55,358 bases of DNA from Propionispora hippei DSM 15287 (GCF_900141835.1 NZ_FQZD01000027.1:1-55358), one strand, 5' to 3'; counted from the first letter of the stretch, positions 1 to 6,989 are shown. Notes: generated from the letters alone by a model not told the origin. Made by a program: numbers and translations.

Positions 1-105
1 TTTTATTTTCTTGTGCATAAACTATACAACTAAAAAATGTAAAAGATAGTAACATGATAGACATGAATATTAGTATTTTTTTTTAAGGCTAACAGTATTA
101 GGCAT
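1..105 (-). pseudogene. 5' end of a secreted-protein gene, reading frame broken at an A9 run
   Basis: On the minus strand an AGAGGTG ribosome binding site sits 8 bases before an ATG at 105. As read, translation gives MPNTVSLKKKY and then stops. The next frame, entered by adding one A to the run of nine A at 76-84, reads on without a stop to the window edge. It gives a near-ideal signal peptide: basic KKK, a hydrophobic stretch ILIFMSIMLLSFTFF, then VYA-QE at a likely cleavage site. The frame with the good start and the frame with the signal peptide are therefore offset by one base at a homopolymer. This could be a sequencing error, a phase-variable tract, transcriptional slippage, or a true null allele. 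An internal ATG at 64 could also start the signal peptide without its basic part. The mature protein lies outside the window, so no function can be given. Confidence 0.5.
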
Positions 106-260
106 CTTATCACCTCTTAGTATTATAATTACAACATAAATTTTACCATAAGAACCCTAACTATTTCCATATGTTTCTCTTGCAAAACCCTAAAATATCT
201 GCTACGATGTGACTACAAAGTAATTACTAAAAGTAAAAAAAAAAAAAGGAGGAATTTCTA

Positions 261-509
261 ATGGAAGTTGATGTAGTTAGAATAGGGAATTCTAAAGGTA
301 TCCGCATCCCTGCCAGTATGCTGAAACAATGCGGTATAGACAAAAAGGTGACAGTATCGGTAGATGGTAACAAAATAACATTGACCCCTTCACGCTTGCC
401 TAGACAGGGTTGGGCAGAGGCTTGTAAAAAAGCGGCATCAAGAATACATGAGGATGACCCTGTTATATATGATGATACGATAGACCTTGATAAGTTGGAG
501 GAGCCTTAA
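261..509 (+). CDS. MazE-type antitoxin (SpoVT/AbrB fold)
   Basis: This 82-residue protein begins with the swapped-hairpin DNA-binding motif typical of MazE/AbrB antitoxins (VVRIGNSKGIRIPASMLKQ, residues 5-23). It ends with an acidic tail (DDPVIYDDTIDLDKLEEP), the kind of segment that occupies the toxin's active site. A strong AAGGAGG precedes the ATG. The stop is three bases from the toxin start, so the two are co-translated. By family knowledge the antitoxin represses its own promoter and neutralises the toxin; the AT-rich 250 bases upstream would hold that promoter. It sits near the recombinase of an integrative element, a common place for such modules, where they stabilise the element. Confidence 0.88.
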   Translation: MEVDVVRIGNSKGIRIPASMLKQCGIDKKVTVSVDGNKITLTPSRLPRQGWAEACKKAASRIHEDDPVIYDDTIDLDKLEEP

Positions 510-512
510 ACA

Positions 513-833
513 ATGTATGAACAGTATGGTGTTTATTGGGTAGACCTAAACCCAACTAAAGGCGGTGAAATGAATAAGGTTCGGCCTTGTGTTATACTCT
601 CGCCAACTGATGTTAATGACTTTCTATTGACGGTTGTATCAGCACCTATAACAAGCACTGACTTAGGTCTACCTATGCGTTTCAAAGTTAATGTAAAGAA
701 TGTAAAAGGATTTGTAGCGTTAGACCAAATGAGAGCCTTAGATAAGTCGCGTTTCTGTGATAAAGTTGGAAGGTTAAATAAGGATGAAATAGAGACTTGC
801 AAGGCTATACTTAAAGAATATTTGATAGACTGA
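513..833 (+). CDS. MazF/PemK-type mRNA interferase toxin
   Basis: The 106-residue protein has the PemK/MazF core: VYWVDLNPTKGGE, then KVRPCVILSP with the conserved Arg, then VVSAPITST with the conserved Thr. Length matches the family (about 110). Members cleave mRNA at short single-stranded motifs and arrest growth unless bound by the partner antitoxin. The gene directly follows the MazE-like antitoxin. The cleavage specificity cannot be read from the sequence. It looks intact and is probably functional. Confidence 0.9.
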   Translation: MYEQYGVYWVDLNPTKGGEMNKVRPCVILSPTDVNDFLLTVVSAPITSTDLGLPMRFKVNVKNVKGFVALDQMRALDKSRFCDKVGRLNKDEIETCKAILKEYLID

Positions 834-910
834 CCATATGTCATCCATTAGTATCTATTAGATATGAGGCCCATGTCTGAAAGAGTCTGATGGATGACTT
901 TTGGTTGACT

Positions 911-984
911 TTGGGTAGTTCTAAGGGTACAGATTCTATAGGACAGCCAAAGACTGTCAAGTGGTTTACCTTTACACTACCCAA
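911..984 (+). ncRNA. candidate structured RNA (three stacked stems)
   Basis: Three nested stems can be drawn by eye: TTGGGTAGT (911-919) with ACTACCCAA (976-984), nine perfect pairs; AAGGGTA (923-929) with TACCTT (967-972), with one bulge; and GACAG (942-946) with CTGTC (954-958), closing a CCAAAGA loop. Together they make a 74-base, three-tier hairpin between the toxin and the recombinase genes. No known family was recognised. It could be an element-encoded RNA, part of the recombinase leader, or a DNA cruciform site. The strand is arbitrary. Confidence 0.3.
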
Positions 985-1036
985 TGTCCACCCATCGTAC
1001 ACCTCTTGATACTCTCATTCCCTCATAGACAAAACT

Positions 1037-1055
1037 ATTGTCACGATATTGTCAC
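1037..1055. repeat. two ATTGTCAC repeats with 11-base period (candidate arm-type recombinase sites)
   Basis: ATTGTCAC occurs at 1037 and 1048. The reverse-oriented pair GTGACATT/GTGACAAT occurs at 2653 and 2664 with the same 11-base period, on the other side of the recombinase gene. One helical turn of spacing is typical of tandem sites bound by the N-terminal arm-binding domain of Tn916/lambda-type recombinases. The function is inference. Confidence 0.4.
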
Positions 1056-1393
1056 ATAGTAACCTATGGACACCGTAAGAACCTAGAGAATACAAGGGAT
1101 ACAAGCCAATAGAGCCACGGTTTACCTAACCTAGAGCGTACGTATAGTATCTGAAGGAATGACCGGGGGAGGCCCAAAGTAATCTCTGTGTATATTGGAA
1201 ATGGACACCCACCGGGGGAAATTTTGAATCGGTCAAGTCGATTGATACCCTTTCACAATTTTTACTGGAAATTCCCTTAGAATACTTTTAGTCATAAAAC
1301 ACGGAGTTTCTTTGTCAACAGACCTTGAGTTTCAATGTCACTTTTGATATAATATTAGTACAAGCATTGAATATCAAGGAGGATGCTGATAAT

Positions 1394-2656
1394 ATGGCAA
1401 ATGTAGAACCTATGGAACTCCAAGAGGAGAAAACCACAAAGAAAATCAACCGTACTCGTAAGAAGGGAGACGGTGGTGTCCAAGAGATTGCTCCGGGTAA
1501 ATTCAGAGCCTTCTTAGACATCGGGACAGAGACAGTAGTAATTGATGGTAAGGTGAAGACCAAAAGGAAACGTAAGACCTTCACCGGGAAGTCTCAGACA
1601 GAAGTCATTAAGATGCTCAATAAGTACAAGGCAGAGCAACTCAAGGGTAATCTAGTAGCCGACTCTAAGACCACCTTTGCGGAGTACATTCAGCGGTGGA
1701 TGGATATGCGAGAGGACAACATCAAAGCCACTACCAAAAGAGGCTATAAGTACATGACCGAATATCACATCATACCGTCTTTAGGTTCCATGAGAATCCA
1801 AAAGATAACCGTAGCGAACCTGAATGACTACTTCAAGAAGAAACTAAAAGAAGGACTGTCTGCTTGTTCAGTGGTCAAGCATAGAGCCTTGATACATAGT
1901 GTCTTTGAATTAGCGGTCACAGAGAACGCAGTTCAGAGTAATCCTGTACCGAGATGTATGGAGATTCTAGTAAGACACCCAGAGGCCCAAGCGTTGACCG
2001 AGGAGCAAATAAAGGCTCTCATGTCTACCGCAAGGGAAGTCTACGAGAAACACAAGGGCCACGGCAATAAGATGTACCAGATATTCCATTTGGTACTCAC
2101 AGCGTTAGCCACAGGATTCCGTAGAGGAGAAATAGCGGGTCTCACATGGGATTGTCTCAATGAAACTGAGAATACTATTACTGTCAAGCAGAATCTTATA
2201 GAGGTCAAGGGAGGAGCCAGATTAGACACTCCTAAGACAGTGAAGTCACAAAGGACTATTGCAGTAGACCCAAGTGTGATACAATATCTAAAGGAACTCG
2301 ATGATGGTAAGTCGGATTTCATCTTTCATACGAAGACCGGGAACCACTTGACCTTATCGAATGTTCATAGAGCCTTTAAGTTGTTAGTGAAACAGGCTGG
2401 ACTTCCAAAGGAGACCAGATTCCACGATTTAAGACATACTCATGCGACCTTATTGATAAACAAGGGTATAGACTATAAAGCCGTATCAGAACGCCTTGGT
2501 CACAGTAATGTATCAGTGACATTGAACCGCTATACACACGCTGTAAGTGGAACAGACAGAAAGGCCGCAAACCTAATGTCTTCGGTCATTTTCGAGTCTG
2601 AAAATACGAGCGAGCAGCGGTCTGAAGAGGCCCGAAATGAAGGCGAAAACGTGTGA
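1394..2656 (+). CDS. tyrosine recombinase (Tn916/phage-type integrase)
   Basis: The 420-residue protein has the full order of a Tn916-type integrase. An N-terminal arm-binding domain (GGVQEIAPGKFRAFLDIG, then a basic KTKRKRKTF) is followed by a SAM-like core-binding domain (TFAEYIQRWMDMR to about residue 190). The catalytic domain has Arg243 (TGFRRGE), His344/Arg347 (HDLRHTHAT), a GHSNVSVTLNRYTH block and the nucleophile Tyr380. The ATG was chosen because AAGGAGG lies 11 bases upstream; an in-frame ATG 69 bases earlier has no such site. The stop lies close to the tRNA 3' half, as expected for an element that carries its attachment site beside the recombinase. All catalytic residues are present, so it is probably active. 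Confidence 0.93.
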   Translation: MANVEPMELQEEKTTKKINRTRKKGDGGVQEIAPGKFRAFLDIGTETVVIDGKVKTKRKRKTFTGKSQTEVIKMLNKYKAEQLKGNLVADSKTTFAEYIQRWMDMREDNIKATTKRGYKYMTEYHIIPSLGSMRIQKITVANLNDYFKKKLKEGLSACSVVKHRALIHSVFELAVTENAVQSNPVPRCMEILVRHPEAQALTEEQIKALMSTAREVYEKHKGHGNKMYQIFHLVLTALATGFRRGEIAGLTWDCLNETENTITVKQNLIEVKGGARLDTPKTVKSQRTIAVDPSVIQYLKELDDGKSDFIFHTKTGNHLTLSNVHRAFKLLVKQAGLPKETRFHDLRHTHATLLINKGIDYKAVSERLGHSNVSVTLNRYTHAVSGTDRKAANLMSSVIFESENTSEQRSEEARNEGENV

Positions 2657-2671
2657 CATTTTTGTGACAAT
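2653..2671. repeat. inverted-orientation partner of the ATTGTCAC pair, overlapping the recombinase stop codon
   Basis: GTGACATT (2653-2660) and GTGACAAT (2664-2671) repeat the 8-base motif of 1037-1055 on the opposite strand with the same 11-base step. The first copy overlaps the TGA of the recombinase gene. This placement between the gene and the attachment core fits a second arm-type site, but no binding evidence can be read from sequence. Confidence 0.4.
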
Positions 2672-2779
2672 GAATTGGCAAGAACGTACAAAAACGAAAA
2701 TTAACGGAGAACACGATGACCACGAACCCAGTAAAATCAACGATTGCGGCATATATAAACATGCCAAAAGTGGTCGCAA

Positions 2780-2829
2780 GCGTTTTCCTAAACCGTTGGT
2801 CGGTGGTTCGAGTCCTCCCAGGCGCACCA
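2780..2829 (+). other. 3' half of a tRNA-Arg(CCT)-like gene (element attachment site)
   Basis: From the anticodon stem onward the sequence follows tRNA rules. It has a 7-base loop TTCCTAA with anticodon CCT (2787-2789), a 5-base variable loop, T-stem GGTGG/CCTCC around TTCGAGT (2807-2813, one mismatch), 3' acceptor strand CAGGCGC, discriminator A and encoded CCA (2827-2829). A matching 5' strand GCGCCTG and a D-arm are absent upstream, where unrelated element DNA begins. The crossover core therefore probably starts in or near the anticodon loop. The anticodon stem has one C·T mismatch, so this copy has begun to drift or the core begins further in. Confidence 0.7.
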
Positions 2830-2844
2830 ATTATGGATATACTT

Positions 2845-2878
2845 ACGGCAAGGCATCAGATTTTCTGAGCCTTGCCGT
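2845..2878 (+). terminator. hairpin terminator following the tRNA 3' half
   Basis: ACGGCAAGGC (2845-2854) pairs with GCCTTGCCGT (2869-2878), and inside it TCAGA pairs with TCTGA. A short T-rich tail follows. The same hairpin recurs at 4518-4551 and in diverged form at 12244-12273. Confidence 0.75.
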
Positions 2879-2994
2879 TTGTGTTCTCGGTAGCTTACTA
2901 CTTTATATATTTAATTTGGCAGGTTTTTTGTAATTCTGGATGAAATAAAATCAGGGGAGTCCTTATTTGACAAATAAATATAGGAAAGAAGTGG

Positions 2995-4431
2995 TTGATT
3001 TTGCAATTTAATAAAAAGGTAGTATGTTTTAGTTTTATCTTGATTCTATTTATTTCAAGTGTCGGAATAAATGTTTATGCCGATGAAAAACAAAATCTTA
3101 AATTTGATGAGGCTCGTTCTTTCTCCGAGAACTTAGCAGCAGTTAAAATAAATGGGAAATGGGGGCTTATCGATTTAAAGGGTAATTTTGTTGTACCTGC
3201 CGAATATGAAAATATAAGTTTTTATAAAGGAACTGCAATCATTAAAATTGCTGGCCAGTATGGAGTAATCAGTACGTCGGGAAAGGAAATTATTCCTGCT
3301 CAATATGAGGAAATAACTTATTGCAAAGATTGGCGGAATACACCTCAGAATGAGCTTCTTGCTGTGAAGCAGGGAGGGAAATGGGGTGTTTATAGTACAA
3401 CTGGCAGGCAAATTGTTCCGGTATTTTATGATAAAATCGAAATTAATTTTAACAGAACAATTAATGTGGTTCTAAATAGCAAGGTGGGCCTGTTGGATGA
3501 GTCGGGTCATACGATAATTCCTGTTGGGTATAATTTTATTTCAAGTTCTTTACAGTGGGATGAAAAAGATCCAGTAAAAAACCTTTCCGTAGTACGGCAG
3601 GGCGATAAATGGGGTATTGCTGATCGAAGCGGGAAGGAACTTATTCCGGTAGTATATGACCGAGTAAGCATGGGAACTAACTTAATTAGGGTTCAGAAAG
3701 ATAAGAAATTTGGATTTATCAATTATCGGGGACAAGAAGTAATTCCTCTAAAATATGATGAGGACTGGAGATATGCGGGGTATTATTATTTCAGTGAAGG
3801 ACTGGCCGCGGTATCTGTTGCTGGGAAATGGGGCTATATTGACGAAAGGGATAGAACGGTCATTCCTTTTGAGTATGATAGTGGACATCCTTTTAAGGAC
3901 GGTCTAGCAGTAGTTGCACTTAATAAAAAAGAAGGGTTGATTAATAAAGAAAATAAAGTCATTATTCCACTACAATATGATAATCTTTATTATTTAGCAC
4001 AGCTTTATAATGGTTCGACAATGTATGCTGGAGACAATTTGATTATTGTAAAATTGAATAGTAAGGAAGGTGTTTTTGATACTGACGGTCAAGAAATTAT
4101 TCCTTTAAAGTATGATTACATAAGTTCAATTGGTGATGGATTATTTAAAGTGCAATTAGACAACAAGTATGGAGTTATTGATAAAACAGATAAAGTTGTG
4201 ATACCGATACAAAGCAAAGTATATGAGTATATTATTTATGATGATAGTAAAAACTTTAGAGTTTTTGGTGAGGGGAAATGGAAGTTTTATAAACAAAATG
4301 GGGATCAATTAATTTCAAACGAGTATGACTACGCATTACCATTTGCCCATGGATTAGCACCAATAAAAGTAAATGACAAATGGGGATATGTAGATATGAA
4401 AGGAAAATTAACTTCTTGGAGCTATCAATGA
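2995..4431 (+). CDS. secreted WG-repeat protein (about 12 repeats)
   Basis: The 478-residue protein starts with a signal peptide (KK, then VCFSFILILFISSVGINVYA) and then consists almost wholly of WG (KWG) repeats of about 35-45 residues. Each repeat has the pattern [W/Y/F/E]G-[L/V/I]-hydrophobic-D-x-x-G-x-x-[V/I]-[I/V]-P-x-x-Y-[D/E]. I count about 12, the last one truncated at the C-terminus. Such repeats are expected to form beta-rich solenoid or propeller folds and are found in exported proteins of unknown function. The start is a TTG preceded by AGGAAAG; a second TTG lies two codons later. It has no operon partner. It lies between two copies of the tRNA-tail/terminator block and is AT-richer than the chromosome to the right, which suggests acquired cargo. 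Confidence 0.85.
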   Translation: MILQFNKKVVCFSFILILFISSVGINVYADEKQNLKFDEARSFSENLAAVKINGKWGLIDLKGNFVVPAEYENISFYKGTAIIKIAGQYGVISTSGKEIIPAQYEEITYCKDWRNTPQNELLAVKQGGKWGVYSTTGRQIVPVFYDKIEINFNRTINVVLNSKVGLLDESGHTIIPVGYNFISSSLQWDEKDPVKNLSVVRQGDKWGIADRSGKELIPVVYDRVSMGTNLIRVQKDKKFGFINYRGQEVIPLKYDEDWRYAGYYYFSEGLAAVSVAGKWGYIDERDRTVIPFEYDSGHPFKDGLAVVALNKKEGLINKENKVIIPLQYDNLYYLAQLYNGSTMYAGDNLIIVKLNSKEGVFDTDGQEIIPLKYDYISSIGDGLFKVQLDNKYGVIDKTDKVVIPIQSKVYEYIIYDDSKNFRVFGEGKWKFYKQNGDQLISNEYDYALPFAHGLAPIKVNDKWGYVDMKGKLTSWSYQ

Positions 4432-4485
4432 GTAAAGTGACTTTGTGCTAGTAGATAGAACAAGGTATTTTATATCATTGCGTAG

Positions 4486-4555
4486 TTCTCCCGGCGCATC
4501 AACTATGAATAATATTTACGGCAAGGCATCAGATTCTCTGAGCCTTGCCGTTTTT
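4486..4555 (+). repeat. second, degenerate copy of the tRNA-tail plus terminator block
   Basis: CTCCC-GGCGC-ATCA-ACTATG (4488-4507) matches CTCCC-AGGCGC-ACCA-ATTATGG of the first block, with one base lost from the acceptor strand and CCA changed to TCA. After almost the same spacing (17 against 16 bases) comes the hairpin ACGGCAAGGC/GCCTTGCCGT with TTTTT, nearly identical to the first. The two blocks are about 1.67 kb apart in direct orientation and bracket the WG-repeat gene. The hairpin also serves as that gene's terminator. Confidence 0.7.
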
Positions 4556-4657
4556 ATCTCTGAAACTTAACGAACTCTAATTTAAACCTCAAAAAGGGGA
4601 CGGCTTCATTGACGCCCTGCATTAAGCTGTGCCAATATATAAAAACATTTTATGCTT

Positions 4658-4702
4658 AATAGGAATATTCCTATTTTCAAGAAATACATGCAGTTGTATA
4701 AT
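4658..4702 (+). promoter_or_regulatory. 18-bp perfect palindrome abutting a promoter for the deacetylase-DUF1007-nicO genes
   Basis: AATAGGAATATTCCTATT (4658-4675) is its own reverse complement over all 18 bases. It meets a weak -35 (TTTTCA, 4674-4679), which is 17 bases from a TATAAT (4697-4702). A dimeric regulator bound here would touch the -35 region. Given the downstream metal transporter, a metal-sensing repressor or activator is plausible, but the motif does not match an operator that I know. Confidence 0.55.
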
Positions 4703-4749
4703 AAACAAGGACACATTAGCTAAAGCCACTATTTAGGAGAAAATATTTT

Positions 4750-5526
4750 ATGTTTTCACGTCGGCAGTTTCTGAAACTTGGTTTCGGTGCGATGGGCACT
4801 GCAGCCGGATTGTCATTTCTTTGGGAATATGAAGGTCTGAATCAGAGTATTCCGGTATTACTGTACCATCGAATTGGCCAGGAAGATAATCCGTATACAA
4901 TTACGGCTGAACATTTTGAGTCAAACGTTAAGGCCTTGTCTCAGGAAGGCTATGCGACCTTATCGCTTAATCAGGTTCAGCAAATCATCCAGCATAAAGC
5001 GGTTGTACTACCGGAGAAACCTTTGATCATTACTTTTGATGACGGCTATCTGGACAATTATCTCTATGCGTTTCCCATATTGCAAAAATATTCTATGGTT
5101 GCAAGCTTTTACATTATTACCGGTATTATTGGACAAGCTGATCGCTTAACTATACCGCAAATGCGGGAAATGCAAGCTGCCGGTATGGACTTTGGGTCGC
5201 ATACGGTGACGCATCGCTTACTGGGTACGCTTTCCGTCGAGGAGGTTAAAACTGAATTAGCGCAATCAAAGGTTACGCTTGAACAAATAGTAGGCGGCAA
5301 AGTAAACTTTATTGCCTATCCCGGCGGAAGTTATTCCGGCGATACTTTGCAGATAGCGCAAGAAGCCGGCTATTTGGCCGGATGGTCTACCCGCTTGGGC
5401 GTGGAAACCTTTAAGCATCCCTTTACGTTAAAGAGAATTCCGATCTTTCATCATGACCAAACCCGTTCGATTTCTTATATTCTCTTAAAAAAGGGATTCA
5501 TACCGGGGCTGCTATTCAATCTATAG
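4750..5526 (+). CDS. polysaccharide deacetylase, Tat-type leader
   Basis: This is a NodB-homology (carbohydrate esterase 4) protein of 258 residues. The N-terminus MFSRRQFLKLGFGAMGTAAG resembles a twin-arginine signal (SRRQFLK) followed by a hydrophobic segment, so it is probably exported or membrane-tethered. Motifs in order are VLLYHRIG, TFDDGYLDN (metal-binding Asp-Asp), SHTVTHRLL (metal His pair) and AYPGGSYS. Members remove acetyl groups from chitin-like or peptidoglycan sugars. AGGAG lies before the ATG. It is the first gene of a close trio with DUF1007 and NicO, an unusual partner. A paralogue lies at 49151-49978. Confidence 0.85.
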   Translation: MFSRRQFLKLGFGAMGTAAGLSFLWEYEGLNQSIPVLLYHRIGQEDNPYTITAEHFESNVKALSQEGYATLSLNQVQQIIQHKAVVLPEKPLIITFDDGYLDNYLYAFPILQKYSMVASFYIITGIIGQADRLTIPQMREMQAAGMDFGSHTVTHRLLGTLSVEEVKTELAQSKVTLEQIVGGKVNFIAYPGGSYSGDTLQIAQEAGYLAGWSTRLGVETFKHPFTLKRIPIFHHDQTRSISYILLKKGFIPGLLFNL

Positions 5527-5575
5527 TTGGCTAGTAAAGGCTAATGACATTTTATCCATCGGGAGAGAACAACTC

Positions 5576-6118
5576 ATGAAAATTTGGCTTATGGCACTAC
5601 TCTGTAGCTTCATAGTTACTTTGCCGGTCAGCGCACATCCCCATGTGTTTATTACGCCGAAAGCGACGATTGTCATCAGTAATCACGCTGTTTCTCAGAT
5701 CAATGTGGAATGGGATTTTGATGATATGTCATCCGCTTTATTTAAAGAAAGCAGCGGCTCCGACAGCGCGGCCATCTGGAATTTAGTGTTTCCGCAAATG
5801 CAGCTATTGGTGAATGGCAGCCAGGCGCCTCGTTCCGGCTATTATACATATCTTGAAATAGACGGCAAGCCTTATCCTAATCTTATGCCGGCATATTTTC
5901 AAACAACCTTTGTAGATGGCATTTTACAATGCCGTTTTACCTTATTTATCAATCAGAGTATCAATCACAGCTTAACCTTACGTTTTGATGATCCTACTAT
6001 TTATAATCAATTCGATATGTATCCCGGTAACTTCCAAATAGATAATCAAAGTGCTCAACCGGTTAGCTTAGAACAACGCAGCGAATATGGTATCGACAAA
6101 ATTTATGTTTCATTTTAG
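5576..6118 (+). CDS. DUF1007 family exported protein, partner of the NicO transporter
   Basis: The 180-residue protein has a signal peptide ending VSAHPHVFI; the HPHVF start of the mature chain is the family hallmark and a possible metal ligand at a new N-terminus. DUF1007 proteins are periplasmic or surface partners encoded beside NicO/RcnA-like nickel/cobalt permeases. Here the stop is only 10 bases from the NicO start. The FDDMSSALF and YTYLEIDGK segments fit the family. The role is inferred as metal capture or delivery. Confidence 0.8.
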   Translation: MKIWLMALLCSFIVTLPVSAHPHVFITPKATIVISNHAVSQINVEWDFDDMSSALFKESSGSDSAAIWNLVFPQMQLLVNGSQAPRSGYYTYLEIDGKPYPNLMPAYFQTTFVDGILQCRFTLFINQSINHSLTLRFDDPTIYNQFDMYPGNFQIDNQSAQPVSLEQRSEYGIDKIYVSF

Positions 6119-6128
6119 GTGAAAAGTT

Positions 6129-6989
6129 ATGAAAACTAAGCATTTTATTGTATGTATCGTTTGCGGCTTATTTCTATATGGTATAATTTATTTCTTGGGT
6201 AATACGCTGCATTCTCTTTTAATGCCAGTCAATCTGTTTATCGAGCATAATCCGTATTTACGGTTTCTTAGCAAACTGCAGCAGGAAATGAACCATCAGA
6301 TAGCCTTGACCGTAAAAGAATTACAGGCGCAAACGAATCTTCGCTTACTTGCCTCCCTGCTGGGGTTATCATTTGTTTATGGAGCCTTACATGCCTTGGG
6401 GCCTGGGCACGGGAAAACATTGCTTTCTACCTGGATTCTTGCCAAGCAGCGCAGCGTAAAGGAAGTATGCTTTGTTTCCCTTGCTGCCGCTTTGTTGCAT
6501 GCCTTGTCAGCAACTTCTATTATAGCAGTCACGTATCTCATATTAGGGAAATATGCTTCACTGAGCACACAGCAGTTGAATGTCGATCTGCAACTGGTTG
6601 CTGCTATCTTGATTATTGGAATCAGCCTTAACACGTTATATACGGTTATGCAAACAAAGCAAACCAGTAACTTGGCAACCAAACGTCCTGGCCATCCGGC
6701 CTGGATTGCCTGTTCGGTTGGTTTGGTTCCCTGTCCGGTAACCAGTGTAATTTTCATCTTCTGCCTGACCTTACACCTTGCATGGCTGGGACTTCTACTC
6801 GTTAGTGCCTTTGCCGGTGGAATGGGCATCGCCCTGCTGGCTATTTCTTATACGGTATGGAAAATAAAAAAGGAAGCGGTCATGGCTCCCTATCCTAACT
6901 TACAATATTTTGTTGAAAAGCCGTTGCCTATTTTAGGTTCACTGACTCTTCTTGGTGTGGGCGTAATTTACTTATGCGCTTTGCTATAA
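6129..6989 (+). CDS. NicO family nickel/cobalt transporter
   Basis: The 286-residue membrane protein has about six to seven hydrophobic segments and the family's ALHALGPGHGKTLLSTWIL motif (around residues 85-103, His-rich first signature). A second motif, GLVPCPVTSVIF, lies near residue 198. NicO/RcnA-type proteins move Ni2+ or Co2+, mostly outward. With a DUF1007 partner the direction is less certain, and some such pairs are thought to import. The palindrome upstream of the trio is the best candidate for metal control. Confidence 0.85.
   Translation: MKTKHFIVCIVCGLFLYGIIYFLGNTLHSLLMPVNLFIEHNPYLRFLSKLQQEMNHQIALTVKELQAQTNLRLLASLLGLSFVYGALHALGPGHGKTLLSTWILAKQRSVKEVCFVSLAAALLHALSATSIIAVTYLILGKYASLSTQQLNVDLQLVAAILIIGISLNTLYTVMQTKQTSNLATKRPGHPAWIACSVGLVPCPVTSVIFIFCLTLHLAWLGLLLVSAFAGGMGIALLAISYTVWKIKKEAVMAPYPNLQYFVEKPLPILGSLTLLGVGVIYLCALL

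Larger units (their letters stand above)
834..1393. other. 560-base non-coding block of the element, rich in repeats and inverted repeats
   Basis: No convincing gene is present. Seen directly are: an inverted pair GTCATCCA (839-846) / TGGATGAC that brackets the first part; a nested fold at 911-984; a pair of ATTGTCAC repeats 11 bases apart (1037, 1048); ACCGGGGGA twice (1162, 1211); ATGGACACC twice (1066, 1201); and another AATGTCAC at 1334. Such clusters next to a recombinase suggest recombinase or excisionase binding sites, or an origin-like region. An AAGGAGG at 1376-1382 belongs to the recombinase gene. Confidence 0.5.
1..2829. mobile_element. right part of an integrative element ending in a tRNA-Arg(CCT)-like 3' half
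   Basis: The segment is AT-richer than the chromosome to its right. It carries a mazEF pair, a long non-coding block with repeats, and a tyrosine recombinase whose stop lies about 120 bases from a tRNA 3' half that lacks its 5' half. This is the usual layout of elements that integrate at the 3' end of tRNA genes. The other end, with the intact tRNA gene, is expected left of the window. Whether conjugation or phage genes lie there cannot be seen. Confidence 0.6.
2657..2994. other. attachment-site region between the recombinase and WG-repeat genes
   Basis: This 338-base stretch holds the second recombinase repeat pair, a small hairpin (GGCAT/ATGCC, 2753-2770), the tRNA 3' half, its terminator and the weak promoter region of the next gene. 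Open frames here are not genes: the antisense frame containing GGLEPPT is the translation of the tRNA T-arm on the wrong strand. Confidence 0.6.
4432..4749. other. 318-base spacer: degenerate tRNA tail, terminator, operator and promoter
   Basis: It contains the degenerate copy of the tRNA tail (4486-4507) and the hairpin at 4518-4551. After these comes an AT-rich promoter region with an 18-base perfect palindrome (4658-4675) and a TATAAT for the deacetylase operon. No gene was seen. Confidence 0.6.

Noticed and set aside
834-1393. CRISPR array or plasmid-type iterons
   Set aside because: The repeats are 8-9 bases, few, and irregularly spaced; no leader, no cas genes and no replication initiator gene are in the window.
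2573-2830. Antisense open frame of 85 codons containing GGLEPPT
   Set aside because: GGLEPPT is the antisense translation of the tRNA T-arm and CCA region at 2802-2829; such frames arise at tRNA attachment sites and are not genes.
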